Positions 1 to 5,585 are shown, numbered from the stretch's first letter. The stretch: DNA of 5,585 nt from Deltaproteobacteria bacterium (GCA_016875515.1 VGRA01000210.1:1-5585); one strand, 5' to 3'. A program made the numbers and translations. Notes: generated from the letters alone by a model not told the origin.

Positions 1-1075
1 GCCGGTGCGCGATCCGGCTGAGCTGGGGATCCGCGCGCGGGTTGAGCGCCGTCAGGGGCTGCGGCTCCGTCTCAAGCACGCACTGCCAGAGCTCGTACGG
101 GGACTTCGCGTCGAACGGCGTCTTGCCGCCGAGCAGCTCGTACAGGATGACGCCCAGGGAGTAGAGGTCTGCGCGCCCGTCCAGCTTCTCGCCGAGGATC
201 TGCTCCGGGGCCATGTACCGGAACGTGCCCACCAGCCGCCCGTCTGCAGTCACCGCGGCGTCGTCCGCGAGGAACTTGGCCAGGCCGAAGTCCATCAGCC
301 GCACCACCCGGTCCTGGTCCACCATGACGTTGGTGGGCTTGAGATCCCGGTGCACGAGCCCATGGCCGTGGATGTACGCGAGCGCGTCGCACAGCTGCAC
401 GACCACGTCCTTCAGGCGCGCCACCCGTTCCGGGCGGTTGAGCTGCTCCAGCGTCTCGGCGGGGGCCATCTCTCCAATGGGGTGCTCGCGGGTGAGCCGG
501 GCCTCGGCGGGCACCTCCTCCATCCCGTCCACGTCTGCGGCGGTGTCCGGCTCGTCCGCCTCGTCCGCCAGCTGGCGCACCCGCTCCGGCCCCTGGCCCC
601 ACGAGATCTCCTCCGACGGGGCCTCGCCGCCAAAGGCGGACAGGCCGAAGGGGCGCCCGCCGTCCCCGGAGGCGTCCTCGTCCCAGCTGTCGTCCTCCGG
701 GCGGCCGGGGAGCAGCTCCAGCCCATGCCGGGCGTGGCCGTCCGCGGACTGGCTGCTCCAGAGTTCCTCGCCGGAGAGGGACAGGTGGCTGCGCAGCGTC
801 AGGCCTTCCACCAGCTCCATGGCCAGGTAGGGGTAGCCCTGGAAGACGCCGGTGTCGAAGACGCGCACCACGTTGGGGTGGGACAGGTCCTGCAGCGTCT
901 CGAACTCGCGGGCGAGCCGGCGCGCGGCGCGCGGATCCAGCGCGGGGCCGGTGGACAGGAGCTTCAGCGCCACCGGGTCCCCAGTGCGGCGGTCCAACGC
1001 CCGGTAGACGGTGCCCACGCCCCCGCTCCCTAGGGTCTCCAGCACGCGGTAGGGCCCTATCATCCGGGGAGCCAT
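1..1075 (-). CDS. Ser/Thr protein kinase, N-terminal part (3' end beyond left edge)
   Basis: A Hanks-type Ser/Thr protein kinase that would transfer ATP gamma-phosphate to protein Ser/Thr. From the ATG at 1075, 358 codons are visible and the frame is still open at the edge. Motifs in order: glycine loop [10 protein letters not shown] (15-24), VALK with ATP-binding Lys38, alpha-C Glu57, hinge MELVEG (86-91), catalytic loop HRDLKPTN (242-249; Asp244, Asn249), DFG (262-264), [10 protein letters not shown] (282-291) and alpha-F Asp303. All catalytic residues are present and it is an RD kinase, so it should be active. Residues about 99-213 form an unusual acidic insert before helix alpha-E (about 217-236). 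An alternative ATG at 1063 would start at MIGPYRV; neither start has a Shine-Dalgarno. Any C-terminal sensor, TPR or membrane segment is out of view. It is divergent from uppS, 40 bp away. Substrate unknown. Confidence 0.95.
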   Translation of the reverse strand, partial: MAPRMIGPYRVLETLGSGGVGTVYRALDRRTGDPVALKLLSTGPALDPRAARRLAREFETLQDLSHPNVVRVFDTGVFQGYPYLAMELVEGLTLRSHLSLSGEELWSSQSADGHARHGLELLPGRPEDDSWDEDASGDGGRPFGLSAFGGEAPSEEISWGQGPERVRQLADEADEPDTAADVDGMEEVPAEARLTREHPIGEMAPAETLEQLNRPERVARLKDVVVQLCDALAYIHGHGLVHRDLKPTNVMVDQDRVVRLMDFGLAKFLADDAAVTADGRLVGTFRYMAPEQILGEKLDGRADLYSLGVILYELLGGKTPFDAKSPYELWQCVLETEPQPLTALNPRADPQLSRIAHR

Positions 1076-1103
1076 GGACGGGGCCGGATGCTAGACCTAT
1101 AAG
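1075..1103 (+). promoter_or_regulatory. Candidate sigma-70-type promoter for uppS
   Basis: TGGACG at 1075-1080 (4 of 6 to TTGACA) and TATAAG at 1098-1103 (5 of 6 to TATAAT) are separated by exactly 17 bp. The predicted transcript would start near 1109-1111, only about 5-7 nt before the uppS ATG at 1116, which fits the lack of a Shine-Dalgarno there. The -35 box overlaps the kinase start codon. This is read from consensus alone; AT-rich hexamers are rare in this DNA, which raises its weight somewhat. Confidence 0.45.
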
Positions 1104-1116
1104 GCCGCACTTCCAA
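1088..1116 (-). promoter_or_regulatory. Candidate weak divergent promoter for the kinase gene
   Basis: On the minus strand, TTGGAA (plus 1111-1116) and TAGCAT (plus 1088-1093) each match the sigma-70 consensus at 4 of 6 positions and are spaced by 17 bp. The transcript would begin near 1081-1082, about 6-7 nt before the kinase ATG at 1075. It would overlap the uppS promoter, and its -35 box touches the uppS start codon. The match is weak and could be chance. Confidence 0.25.
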
Positions 1117-1901
1117 TGCCCCAGGCCCCCCAGACACTGGAGCTGCTCGAGCAGGAGGTTCGGTTGCACCCGGTCCCCGCGCACGTGGCCATCATCATGG
1201 ATGGGAACGGGCGCTGGGCGGAGGCGCGGGGGCGCTCGCGCGTGGAGGGGCACCGGGAGGGCAGCCTGAGCGTGCGGGACGTGACGCGCTGCGCGCGGCG
1301 GGTGGGCATCAAGGCGCTGACGCTGTACGCCTTCTCCGCCCAGAACTGGGCCCGTCCGCTGACCGAGGTCCACGCGCTGATGGACCTGCTGCGCGAGTAC
1401 CTGGAGTCCGAGCGCGCGGAGATCCTGGAGAACGGCATCCGGCTGCACGCCGTGGGGGACCTGGACCGGCTGCCCGGCAGCGTGCGCGGGCCGCTCGAGC
1501 GGCTGCGGGCAGACAGCGCGGCCAACACCGGGATGCTGCTCACGCTGGCGCTGTCCTACGGCGGCCAGGAGGAGCTGGTGGACGCGGCTCGCCGGCTCGC
1601 GGAGAAGGTGCGGGCAGGGAAGCTGGAGCCCTCCCGGCTGGACGCCGCGGCGTTCCACGCCGAGCTCCCCACGGCGCTGCTGCCGCAGGTGGACCTGCTC
1701 ATCCGCACCTCCGGCGAGCAGCGGACAAGTAATTTCCTGCCGTGGCAGTTGGCCTACGCGGAGCTGCTGTTCGTGGACACGCCCTGGCCCGAGTTCCGGG
1801 CGCAGGACCTGGTGCGCTGCCTGCGCGGGTACCAGGGGCGGGAGCGGCGGTTCGGGCTCACGGGCGCCCAGGTGCGGAGTGAAAGGGTTCCCCCGGCGTG
1901 A
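1116..1901 (+). CDS. uppS: Undecaprenyl diphosphate synthase (cis-prenyltransferase)
   Basis: UppS adds isopentenyl diphosphate units in cis to farnesyl diphosphate, giving the C55 lipid carrier for peptidoglycan and surface polysaccharides; it acts at the cytoplasmic membrane face. The 261-residue length is normal. Visible motifs are HVAIIMDGNGRWA (23-35) with catalytic Asp29, GHREG (45-49), FSAQNW (73-78; many homologues have FSxEN), LALSYGG (144-150) and the family signature DLLIRTSGEQRTSNFLPWQ (193-211). Arg197, Arg203 and Ser205 match the diphosphate-binding residues and Glu216 the metal-binding Glu. Thr204 stands where a hydrophobic residue is usual. The start is well bounded: an in-frame TAG lies at 1092-1094 and this is the first ATG after it. 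There is no Shine-Dalgarno. It heads the plus-strand series and overlaps cdsA by 4 bp. A trans-polyprenyl synthase is excluded by the fold motifs. Confidence 0.97.
   Translation: MPQAPQTLELLEQEVRLHPVPAHVAIIMDGNGRWAEARGRSRVEGHREGSLSVRDVTRCARRVGIKALTLYAFSAQNWARPLTEVHALMDLLREYLESERAEILENGIRLHAVGDLDRLPGSVRGPLERLRADSAANTGMLLTLALSYGGQEELVDAARRLAEKVRAGKLEPSRLDAAAFHAELPTALLPQVDLLIRTSGEQRTSNFLPWQLAYAELLFVDTPWPEFRAQDLVRCLRGYQGRERRFGLTGAQVRSERVPPA
1882..1887 (+). promoter_or_regulatory. Ribosome binding site of cdsA, inside the uppS end
   Basis: AAAGGG matches the 5' half of AAAGGAGG and ends 10 nt before the GTG at 1898. The cdsA start is embedded in the uppS stop as GTGA (1898-1901), an arrangement typical of translational coupling. 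Confidence 0.5.
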
Positions 1902-2719
1902 CGGAGAAGAACAAGAACCTCGTGGCCCGGGTGGTCTCCGCGCTCGCGGCGCTGCCGGTGGTGCTGTACCTGCTGTGGGCCGGCGGTTGGCAGACGGCGC
2001 TGCTGCTGTCGTCTGCTGCGGCGGTGTGCGCGGGCGAGTACTACGCCATGACGCTGCGCGGGCTGCCCCCGGTGGCATGGGTGGGGATGGCCGGGGCGGC
2101 GGCGCTGCCGGCGCTGCCGGTGTTCGCCCCGGGGCGCGCCTTCGAGTTCGCCTTCTGGATCGTCGTCTCCATGTGGTTCGTGGCGTGGAACTGGCACCTG
2201 CTGCGCGCCCCGGACGGGGAGGCGCCGGCGCGGTCCGCGCACCTGGTCAGCGGCCTCATCTACGGCGCAGCGGGGATGACGGCGACGGCGGCGCTGCGCA
2301 CCTTCCCGGACGGGCTGTACTGGGCGTTCGTGGCGCTGGTCATCACCTGGTGCAACGACACGTTCGCCTACTTCGCGGGGCGGTTGTTCGGAAGGCACAA
2401 GCTCTACCCCGAGGTGAGCCCCAACAAGACCTGGGAGGGCTTTGCCGGGGGGATGGCGGGGAACGTCGTGGGGATGTTCATCCTGCGCGCGTGGTTCCCC
2501 GCGCTCTCGGCGGTGGACTGCGTGGCGCTCGGGGTGGCCGGGGGCGTGGTGGGGCCGGCCGGCGATCTCTGCGAGTCCATGCTCAAGCGCGCCACCGGGG
2601 TGAAGGACTCGGGCAAGGTGCTGCCCGGGCACGGCGGGCTGCTGGACCGGGTGGACGCGCTGTCGTTCAACGCCCCGCTGGTCTACCTGTACGCGCGGTG
2701 GGTCCACGGGATCAGCTGA
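1898..2719 (+). CDS. cdsA: Phosphatidate cytidylyltransferase (CDP-diacylglycerol synthase)
   Basis: CdsA converts phosphatidate and CTP to CDP-diacylglycerol, the branch-point precursor of phosphatidylethanolamine, phosphatidylglycerol and cardiolipin. It is an integral inner-membrane protein; the 273 residues contain about seven or eight hydrophobic segments (for example 12-29, 57-76, 84-99, 139-160, 184-200 and 205-222). The C-terminal family signature is complete from Ser227 to Asp253, including LKR, VKDSGK and PGHGGLLDRVD. Upstream lie NDTFAYFAG (153-161) and SPNKTWEG (174-181), both conserved in the family, and GDL at 222-224. The start is a GTG overlapping the uppS stop; the next in-frame ATG codons fall inside the membrane domain. 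UppS and CdsA are adjacent in many bacteria, supporting the assignment. Confidence 0.97.
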   Translation: MTEKNKNLVARVVSALAALPVVLYLLWAGGWQTALLLSSAAAVCAGEYYAMTLRGLPPVAWVGMAGAAALPALPVFAPGRAFEFAFWIVVSMWFVAWNWHLLRAPDGEAPARSAHLVSGLIYGAAGMTATAALRTFPDGLYWAFVALVITWCNDTFAYFAGRLFGRHKLYPEVSPNKTWEGFAGGMAGNVVGMFILRAWFPALSAVDCVALGVAGGVVGPAGDLCESMLKRATGVKDSGKVLPGHGGLLDRVDALSFNAPLVYLYARWVHGIS

Positions 2720-2794
2720 AGCGGTGACGCCCCGGGCGGCTTCCCTGCAGGACCAATTGTCCGCCCGGGGGGGCGCGGTTACGCTCCACGCTCC
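2720..2794. other. cdsA-rseP gap with a 10-bp inverted repeat
   Basis: The 75-bp gap holds a perfect 10-bp inverted repeat, CCCCGGGCGG (2730-2739) and CCGCCCGGGG (2761-2770), around a 21-nt loop containing the small palindromes CTGCAG and CAATTG. Each arm also contains the self-complementary CCCGGG. No T-run follows, so it is not a classical intrinsic terminator; an RNA processing, stability or attenuation element is possible. There is no clear promoter and no Shine-Dalgarno before rseP. In many bacteria dxr occupies this slot, but no trace of it is readable here. Confidence 0.45.
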
Positions 2795-4450
2795 ATGGCA
2801 GGCGCCGGCTATTTCATCCTCCTCCTCGGCGTGCTGATCGCCGTCCACGAGTTCGGTCACTTCCTGTTCGCCAAGTGGCTGGGCGTGAAGGTGCTGCGCT
2901 TCTCCATTGGCTTCGGGCCGAAGCTGCTCGGCTTCACCCGGGGAGAGACGGAGTACCAGGTGGCCCTGCTGCCGCTGGGCGGCTACGTGAAGATGGCCGG
3001 CGAGCAGCCCGAGGACGAGCTCTCGCCGCAGGAGGCGCGCCGCGGCTTCCTCCACCAGCCGCCGTGGAAGCGTGCGCTGATCGTGGGCGCGGGGCCGGCG
3101 TTCAACCTGGTCTTCCCGGTGCTCGCCTACTTCGCCTTCTACCTGGGGGACCACCGGGTGCTGTCCACACGGGTGGGGCGCGTGGAGGACGGGCTGCCCG
3201 CGGCGGCGGCCGGCATCCGCCCGGGGGACCGCATCACCGCGGTGGACGGCGAGCCGGTGAAGACGTTTGACCAACTGCGGGACGCGCTGAAGGACCGCTT
3301 CAGCCAGGCCATCCCGCTGGAGGTGGAGCGGGACGGGCAGAAGCGGGTACTTCAGGTGACCCCCTTCCGCGGGCTGGAGACGGACCCGGTGGAGAGCACC
3401 ACCCGAGGCTTCATTGGCATCCAGCCGGTGGCGCGGCTGCCCATCCTGGGCGTCCCGCCGGGGAGCCCGGCGGCGGCGGCGGGGCTGCGCAGCTTCGACC
3501 AGGTGGTGGCGGTGGACGGCAAGCCGGTGGACTCGGAGGAGTCGCTGCTCGCGGCACTTGGCACGGCAGGGCCCACCGCGCGCTTCGAGGTGGCGCGGTT
3601 CGAGCAGCCCGAGCCCGGCGTGGGGGACACGCCCACGCGCGTGGCGGTGCCGGACGTGCCGCTGGCCCTGGGCGAGGGGCTCATGCGGTTGGGGGTGGAG
3701 CGGGCGGATCTCTACGTCTTCACGGTGGCGGCGGACGGCGCGGCGGCGAAGGCGGGGCTGCGGCGCGGGGACCGGCTGGTGGCGCTCGACGGCCGCCCCA
3801 TTCCCAGCTTCCAGTGGTTCGCGCTGGGGCTGCAGGAGCTCAAGGACAAGCCGTTCCAGCTGACGTGGCGCGGCAGCGACGGCGAGCGCACGGCGGAGGT
3901 GTCCCAGCAGAAGCGGCCAGTGAAGGATGAGCTTGGCAACAAGCTGCCGGTGCTTCAGCTGGGGCTGACCAACGGGGACCGGGTGCCGGGGGAGCTGCCA
4001 CCGCTGGACTACGTGCAGCTGCACCTGGGGCCGGCGGAGGCGCTGGCGCAGAGCCTGAAGATCGTCCCGGAGTTCACCCGCAAGACGGTGCTGGTGGTGG
4101 CCGCGCTCTTCACCGGGGACGTGCCCCTGCAGACGATGGGCGGCCCGGTGATGATGTACCAGATGGCCGCGCGCACCACGGAGGAGGGCATGGGCTACTT
4201 CCTCCAGCTGATGGCGGCCATCTCCATCAACCTGGGGGTCATGAACCTCCTGCCCATCCCCATCCTGGATGGCTTCCAGCTGGTGGCCGCGGGGTGGGAG
4301 GCGGTGCGCCGGCGTCCCATACCGGCCCGCGCGCGGGAGATCGCCAACCTGGTGGGGCTGGCCATGCTCGTGCTGCTCATGCTGGTGGTGTTCAAGAACG
4401 ACATCACCCGCGTGATGGAGAAGGACCGGGCGGCGCAGCAGGCGCGTTGA
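2795..4450 (+). CDS. rseP: RseP-family site-2 intramembrane metalloprotease with three PDZ-like modules
   Basis: RseP is a zinc protease in the inner membrane that performs the second cut of regulated intramembrane proteolysis, typically on anti-sigma factors and leftover signal peptides. First membrane segment about 4-26 with HEFGH (18-22; His18, Glu19, His22); the GGYVKM loop (62-67); second segment about 94-117 with GAGPAFN (98-104); third about 468-490 with NLLPIPILDG (484-493; Asp492 as third zinc ligand); last about 516-534. At 551 residues it is about 100 longer than E. coli RseP (about 450). Three PDZ-like repeats lie between segments two and three, marked by AGIRPGD (139-145), AGLRSFD (229-235) and AGLRRGD (320-326), each followed by a DGxP turn. 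LDGFQ replaces the common LDGGH. The ATG has no Shine-Dalgarno. The neighbours cdsA and uppS are the usual partners. Confidence 0.97.
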   Translation: MAGAGYFILLLGVLIAVHEFGHFLFAKWLGVKVLRFSIGFGPKLLGFTRGETEYQVALLPLGGYVKMAGEQPEDELSPQEARRGFLHQPPWKRALIVGAGPAFNLVFPVLAYFAFYLGDHRVLSTRVGRVEDGLPAAAAGIRPGDRITAVDGEPVKTFDQLRDALKDRFSQAIPLEVERDGQKRVLQVTPFRGLETDPVESTTRGFIGIQPVARLPILGVPPGSPAAAAGLRSFDQVVAVDGKPVDSEESLLAALGTAGPTARFEVARFEQPEPGVGDTPTRVAVPDVPLALGEGLMRLGVERADLYVFTVAADGAAAKAGLRRGDRLVALDGRPIPSFQWFALGLQELKDKPFQLTWRGSDGERTAEVSQQKRPVKDELGNKLPVLQLGLTNGDRVPGELPPLDYVQLHLGPAEALAQSLKIVPEFTRKTVLVVAALFTGDVPLQTMGGPVMMYQMAARTTEEGMGYFLQLMAAISINLGVMNLLPIPILDGFQLVAAGWEAVRRRPIPARAREIANLVGLAMLVLLMLVVFKNDITRVMEKDRAAQQAR

Positions 4451-4516
4451 GGCCGGCCGTCCGTGCGCGCTGCGGCTTGGACTTTGGGGGCGCGGACCGC
4501 GTAAAGGGTGCCCCCC
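4451..4516. other. rseP-tsaB gap with an imperfect hairpin
   Basis: The 66-bp gap contains the palindrome GGCCGGCC (4451-4458) directly after the rseP stop, then GTCCGTGC (4459-4466), which can pair with GCGCGGAC (4490-4497) through 8 bp including one G-U. The loop is 23 nt. There is no T-run and no convincing promoter, so read-through into tsaB is likely. Confidence 0.3.
4503..4508 (+). promoter_or_regulatory. Ribosome binding site that sets the tsaB start at 4517
   Basis: AAAGGG ends 8 nt before the ATG at 4517, a normal spacing. The alternative GTG at 4508 overlaps this element itself, so it would have no ribosome site at a workable distance. Confidence 0.6.
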
Positions 4517-5254
4517 ATGTGGCTCGGCCTGGACACCTCCACGCTCACCGCGTCGCTCGCGCTGGTGGAGCGCCACGCTGACGGGCGGCTGGAGACGGTG
4601 GGAACGCGGGAGGCAGGGCCGCCCGCGCGGCAGAGCGAGCTGCTGCCGGGGATCATCCACGAGCTGCTCCGGCAGCACGGGCTGGACTTGAAGTCGCTCA
4701 CCGGGATTGCCGTGGGGCTGGGCCCGGGGAGCTTCACCGGGCTGCGCATCGGGCTGTCTGCGGCCAAGGGGCTGGCCTACGCGCTGCGGCTGCCGCTGTG
4801 CGGAACCTCGTCGCTGGCGGCGGCCGCGGCGGCGGGGCCGGAGGGGCGGCCGCTGTACGTGACAGCCGTGGCGCGGGTGGATGATCTCTACGCCGGGCGC
4901 TTCGTCCGGGAGGGGGCCGCGGTGCGCGCGCTGGGGCCGGAGGAGGCGCTCTCCCCGGCGGAGCTGGCGGGGCGGCTGGCCGAGGATCCGGACGCCGTGG
5001 TGATGGGACCTGCGGCCCGCGAGTACGGGCCGAAGCTCGCGGCGCTCGGCCTGGAGGCTGCCCGCGTGCTGCTGGTTGGGGAGGTGCCGGCGGCCTCCGC
5101 GTTGGTGGCGCAGGCCCGGCTGCCGGAGGCGTACGACGCGCAGGGGCTGTTCGGCCTGGAGCCGCACTACATCCGCAGCTCCGGCGCGGAGATGAACCCG
5201 AAATTCCCGCCGCTCCCGGGGCCTGCCCCGGCTGCGCGGCTGAAGGAGGACTGA
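4517..5254 (+). CDS. tsaB: tRNA N6-threonylcarbamoyladenosine biosynthesis protein TsaB
   Basis: TsaB is the non-catalytic partner of TsaD in the cytoplasmic complex (with TsaE, fed by TsaC/Sua5) that puts the t6A37 modification on ANN-decoding tRNAs. The 245 residues fit the family. The ASKHA-fold start is WLGLDTSTLTASLALVE (2-18), and the family hallmark VGLGPGSFTGLRIGLSAAKG spans 66-85. The region corresponding to the metal-binding histidines of TsaD reads RQSELLP (38-44) with no His, as expected for TsaB and arguing against TsaD. The C-terminal part has the usual LEPHYIR (214-220) and ends in a proline-rich tail. I chose the ATG at 4517 over the in-frame GTG at 4508 because of the ribosome site at 4503-4508 and because residue 2 begins the core strand. 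It follows rseP by 66 bp and is nearly joined to the next gene. Confidence 0.94.
   Translation: MWLGLDTSTLTASLALVERHADGRLETVGTREAGPPARQSELLPGIIHELLRQHGLDLKSLTGIAVGLGPGSFTGLRIGLSAAKGLAYALRLPLCGTSSLAAAAAAGPEGRPLYVTAVARVDDLYAGRFVREGAAVRALGPEEALSPAELAGRLAEDPDAVVMGPAAREYGPKLAALGLEAARVLLVGEVPAASALVAQARLPEAYDAQGLFGLEPHYIRSSGAEMNPKFPPLPGPAPAARLKED
5243..5250 (+). promoter_or_regulatory. Strong ribosome binding site for the Asd-family gene
   Basis: AAGGAGGA, the best Shine-Dalgarno in the window, lies within the last codons of tsaB and ends 5 nt before the GTG at 5256. It fixes the GTG start and indicates co-transcription with tsaB. Confidence 0.8.
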
Positions 5255-5255
5255 C

Positions 5256-5585
5256 GTGGACGCGAAGGTGAAGCTGTCGGTGGTGGGGGCAGGGGGCGTG
5301 GTGGGGCGCGAGGTGCTCGGGGCGCTGCTCGCCGCGGGCGTGCAGGCAGATCAGCTGACGCTCTTCGGGACGGAGCGCAGCGCGGGCGAGGAGGTGGAGT
5401 ACGGCGAGGAGACCCTGCCGGTGGAGCCGCTGGAGGAGGGGGCCTTCCGCGGGCAGCACGTGGTGATCCTGGCCACCCCGGCGGAGGCCTCGCGCAAGCT
5501 GGCGGCGGAGGCGCAGGCCGCGGGGGCGTGGGCGGTGGACCTCTCCGCCGCCTTCCGCGCGGAGCAGGCGGTGCCGCTGGTGCTG
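5256..5585 (+). CDS. Aspartate-semialdehyde dehydrogenase family protein, N-terminal part (Asd or Usg-like)
   Basis: The 110 visible residues are the NADP-binding half of the aspartate-semialdehyde dehydrogenase family. True Asd reduces aspartyl phosphate to aspartate semialdehyde for diaminopimelate, lysine, threonine and methionine. LSVVGAGGVVGREVLGALL (7-25) is the Rossmann beta-alpha turn, with GAGG where GATG is usual; LTLFGTERSAGEE (34-46) matches the cofactor-selecting region; VDLSAAFRAEQAVPLVL (94-110) matches the family segment ending before the PEVN motif. Two places differ from typical Asd: LATPAEAS (72-79) replaces the glycine-rich SAGGS-type loop, and DLSAAFR replaces DNSSAFR. 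These may point to a Usg-like paralogue. The catalytic Cys and substrate Arg/His lie beyond the right edge, so activity cannot be judged. The start is a GTG one base after the tsaB stop. ArgC is less likely because the HPGC-region motifs are not visible. Confidence 0.85.
   Translation, partial: MDAKVKLSVVGAGGVVGREVLGALLAAGVQADQLTLFGTERSAGEEVEYGEETLPVEPLEEGAFRGQHVVILATPAEASRKLAAEAQAAGAWAVDLSAAFRAEQAVPLVL

Noticed and set aside
5..1033. A 342-codon plus-strand open frame opposite the kinase
   Set aside because: It is the exact triplet-for-triplet antisense of the kinase frame and its product resembles no family; the kinase motifs decide the strand.
72..2078. A 668-codon minus-strand open frame covering the kinase, uppS and the start of cdsA
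   Set aside because: In the kinase region it runs out of frame with the motif-bearing reading (HRD, DFG, APE), and elsewhere it is antisense to uppS and cdsA. It has low-complexity composition and is a GC artefact.
2757..2785. Possible promoter TTGTCC-17-TACGCT before rseP
   Set aside because: The -10 matches only 3 of 6 positions and the -35 overlaps the hairpin arm; too weak to call.
3457..3487. Runs of GGC/GCG in rseP as a tandem DNA repeat
   Set aside because: They encode the alanine stretch of a PDZ-like module and reflect codon bias; the repeat is at protein-domain level, not a DNA satellite.
4459..4497. Intrinsic terminator after rseP
   Set aside because: The stem is only 8 bp with a G-U pair and a 23-nt loop and has no U-run. 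It is kept as a weak hairpin, not a terminator.
4508..4516. GTG at 4508 as the tsaB start
   Set aside because: It overlaps the AAAGGG ribosome site and adds only Met-Pro-Pro before the conserved core; the ATG at 4517 has correct spacing.
1754..5167. A 1137-codon open frame on the minus strand spanning cdsA, rseP and most of tsaB
   Set aside because: It is antisense to clear genes with full family motifs. Its product is a run of Arg, Pro, His and Gln with no recognisable domain, as expected when G/C-rich third positions remove stop codons on the opposite strand.

Overview
This window is ordinary chromosomal DNA from a very GC-rich Gram-negative bacterium, most likely a myxobacterium of the Myxococcus/Stigmatella/Cystobacter type. 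The reasons are strong G/C preference at third codon positions in all six genes, a eukaryote-like Ser/Thr protein kinase next to housekeeping genes, GTG starts, and an uppS-cdsA-rseP block with no dxr in it. The taxonomic call is inference; no rRNA or other marker is present. I see no mobile element, tRNA, rRNA, CRISPR array or phage gene.

Layout: positions 1-1075 hold the N-terminal 358 codons of a Ser/Thr protein kinase on the minus strand, running off the left edge. Its catalytic domain is interrupted by about 100 extra acidic residues between the hinge and helix alpha-E. A 40-bp divergent spacer (1076-1115) separates it from a plus-strand series: uppS (undecaprenyl diphosphate synthase, 1116-1901), cdsA (phosphatidate cytidylyltransferase, 1898-2719, overlapping uppS by 4 bp), rseP (site-2 intramembrane metalloprotease, 2795-4450, with three tandem PDZ-like modules), tsaB (t6A tRNA modification, best start 4517, to 5254) and the first 110 codons of an aspartate-semialdehyde dehydrogenase-family gene (5256 to the right edge).

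The plus-strand genes look like one transcription unit devoted to envelope and core functions. UppS makes the lipid carrier for peptidoglycan and other wall polymers, CdsA makes CDP-diacylglycerol for phospholipids, RseP cleaves membrane proteins such as anti-sigma factors, TsaB supports translation fidelity, and Asd-type enzymes feed diaminopimelate, lysine, threonine and methionine synthesis. The two gaps inside the unit (2720-2794 and 4451-4516) each contain an inverted repeat but no U-tract terminator.

Points most worth a second look are the kinase-domain insertion, the triple PDZ architecture and the LDGFQ variant of the third zinc-ligand motif in RseP, the possible overlapping divergent promoters at 1075-1116 giving near-leaderless transcripts in both directions, and the absence of dxr, which would fit mevalonate-based isoprenoid synthesis. 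Nothing here amounts to a clearly new multi-gene system.
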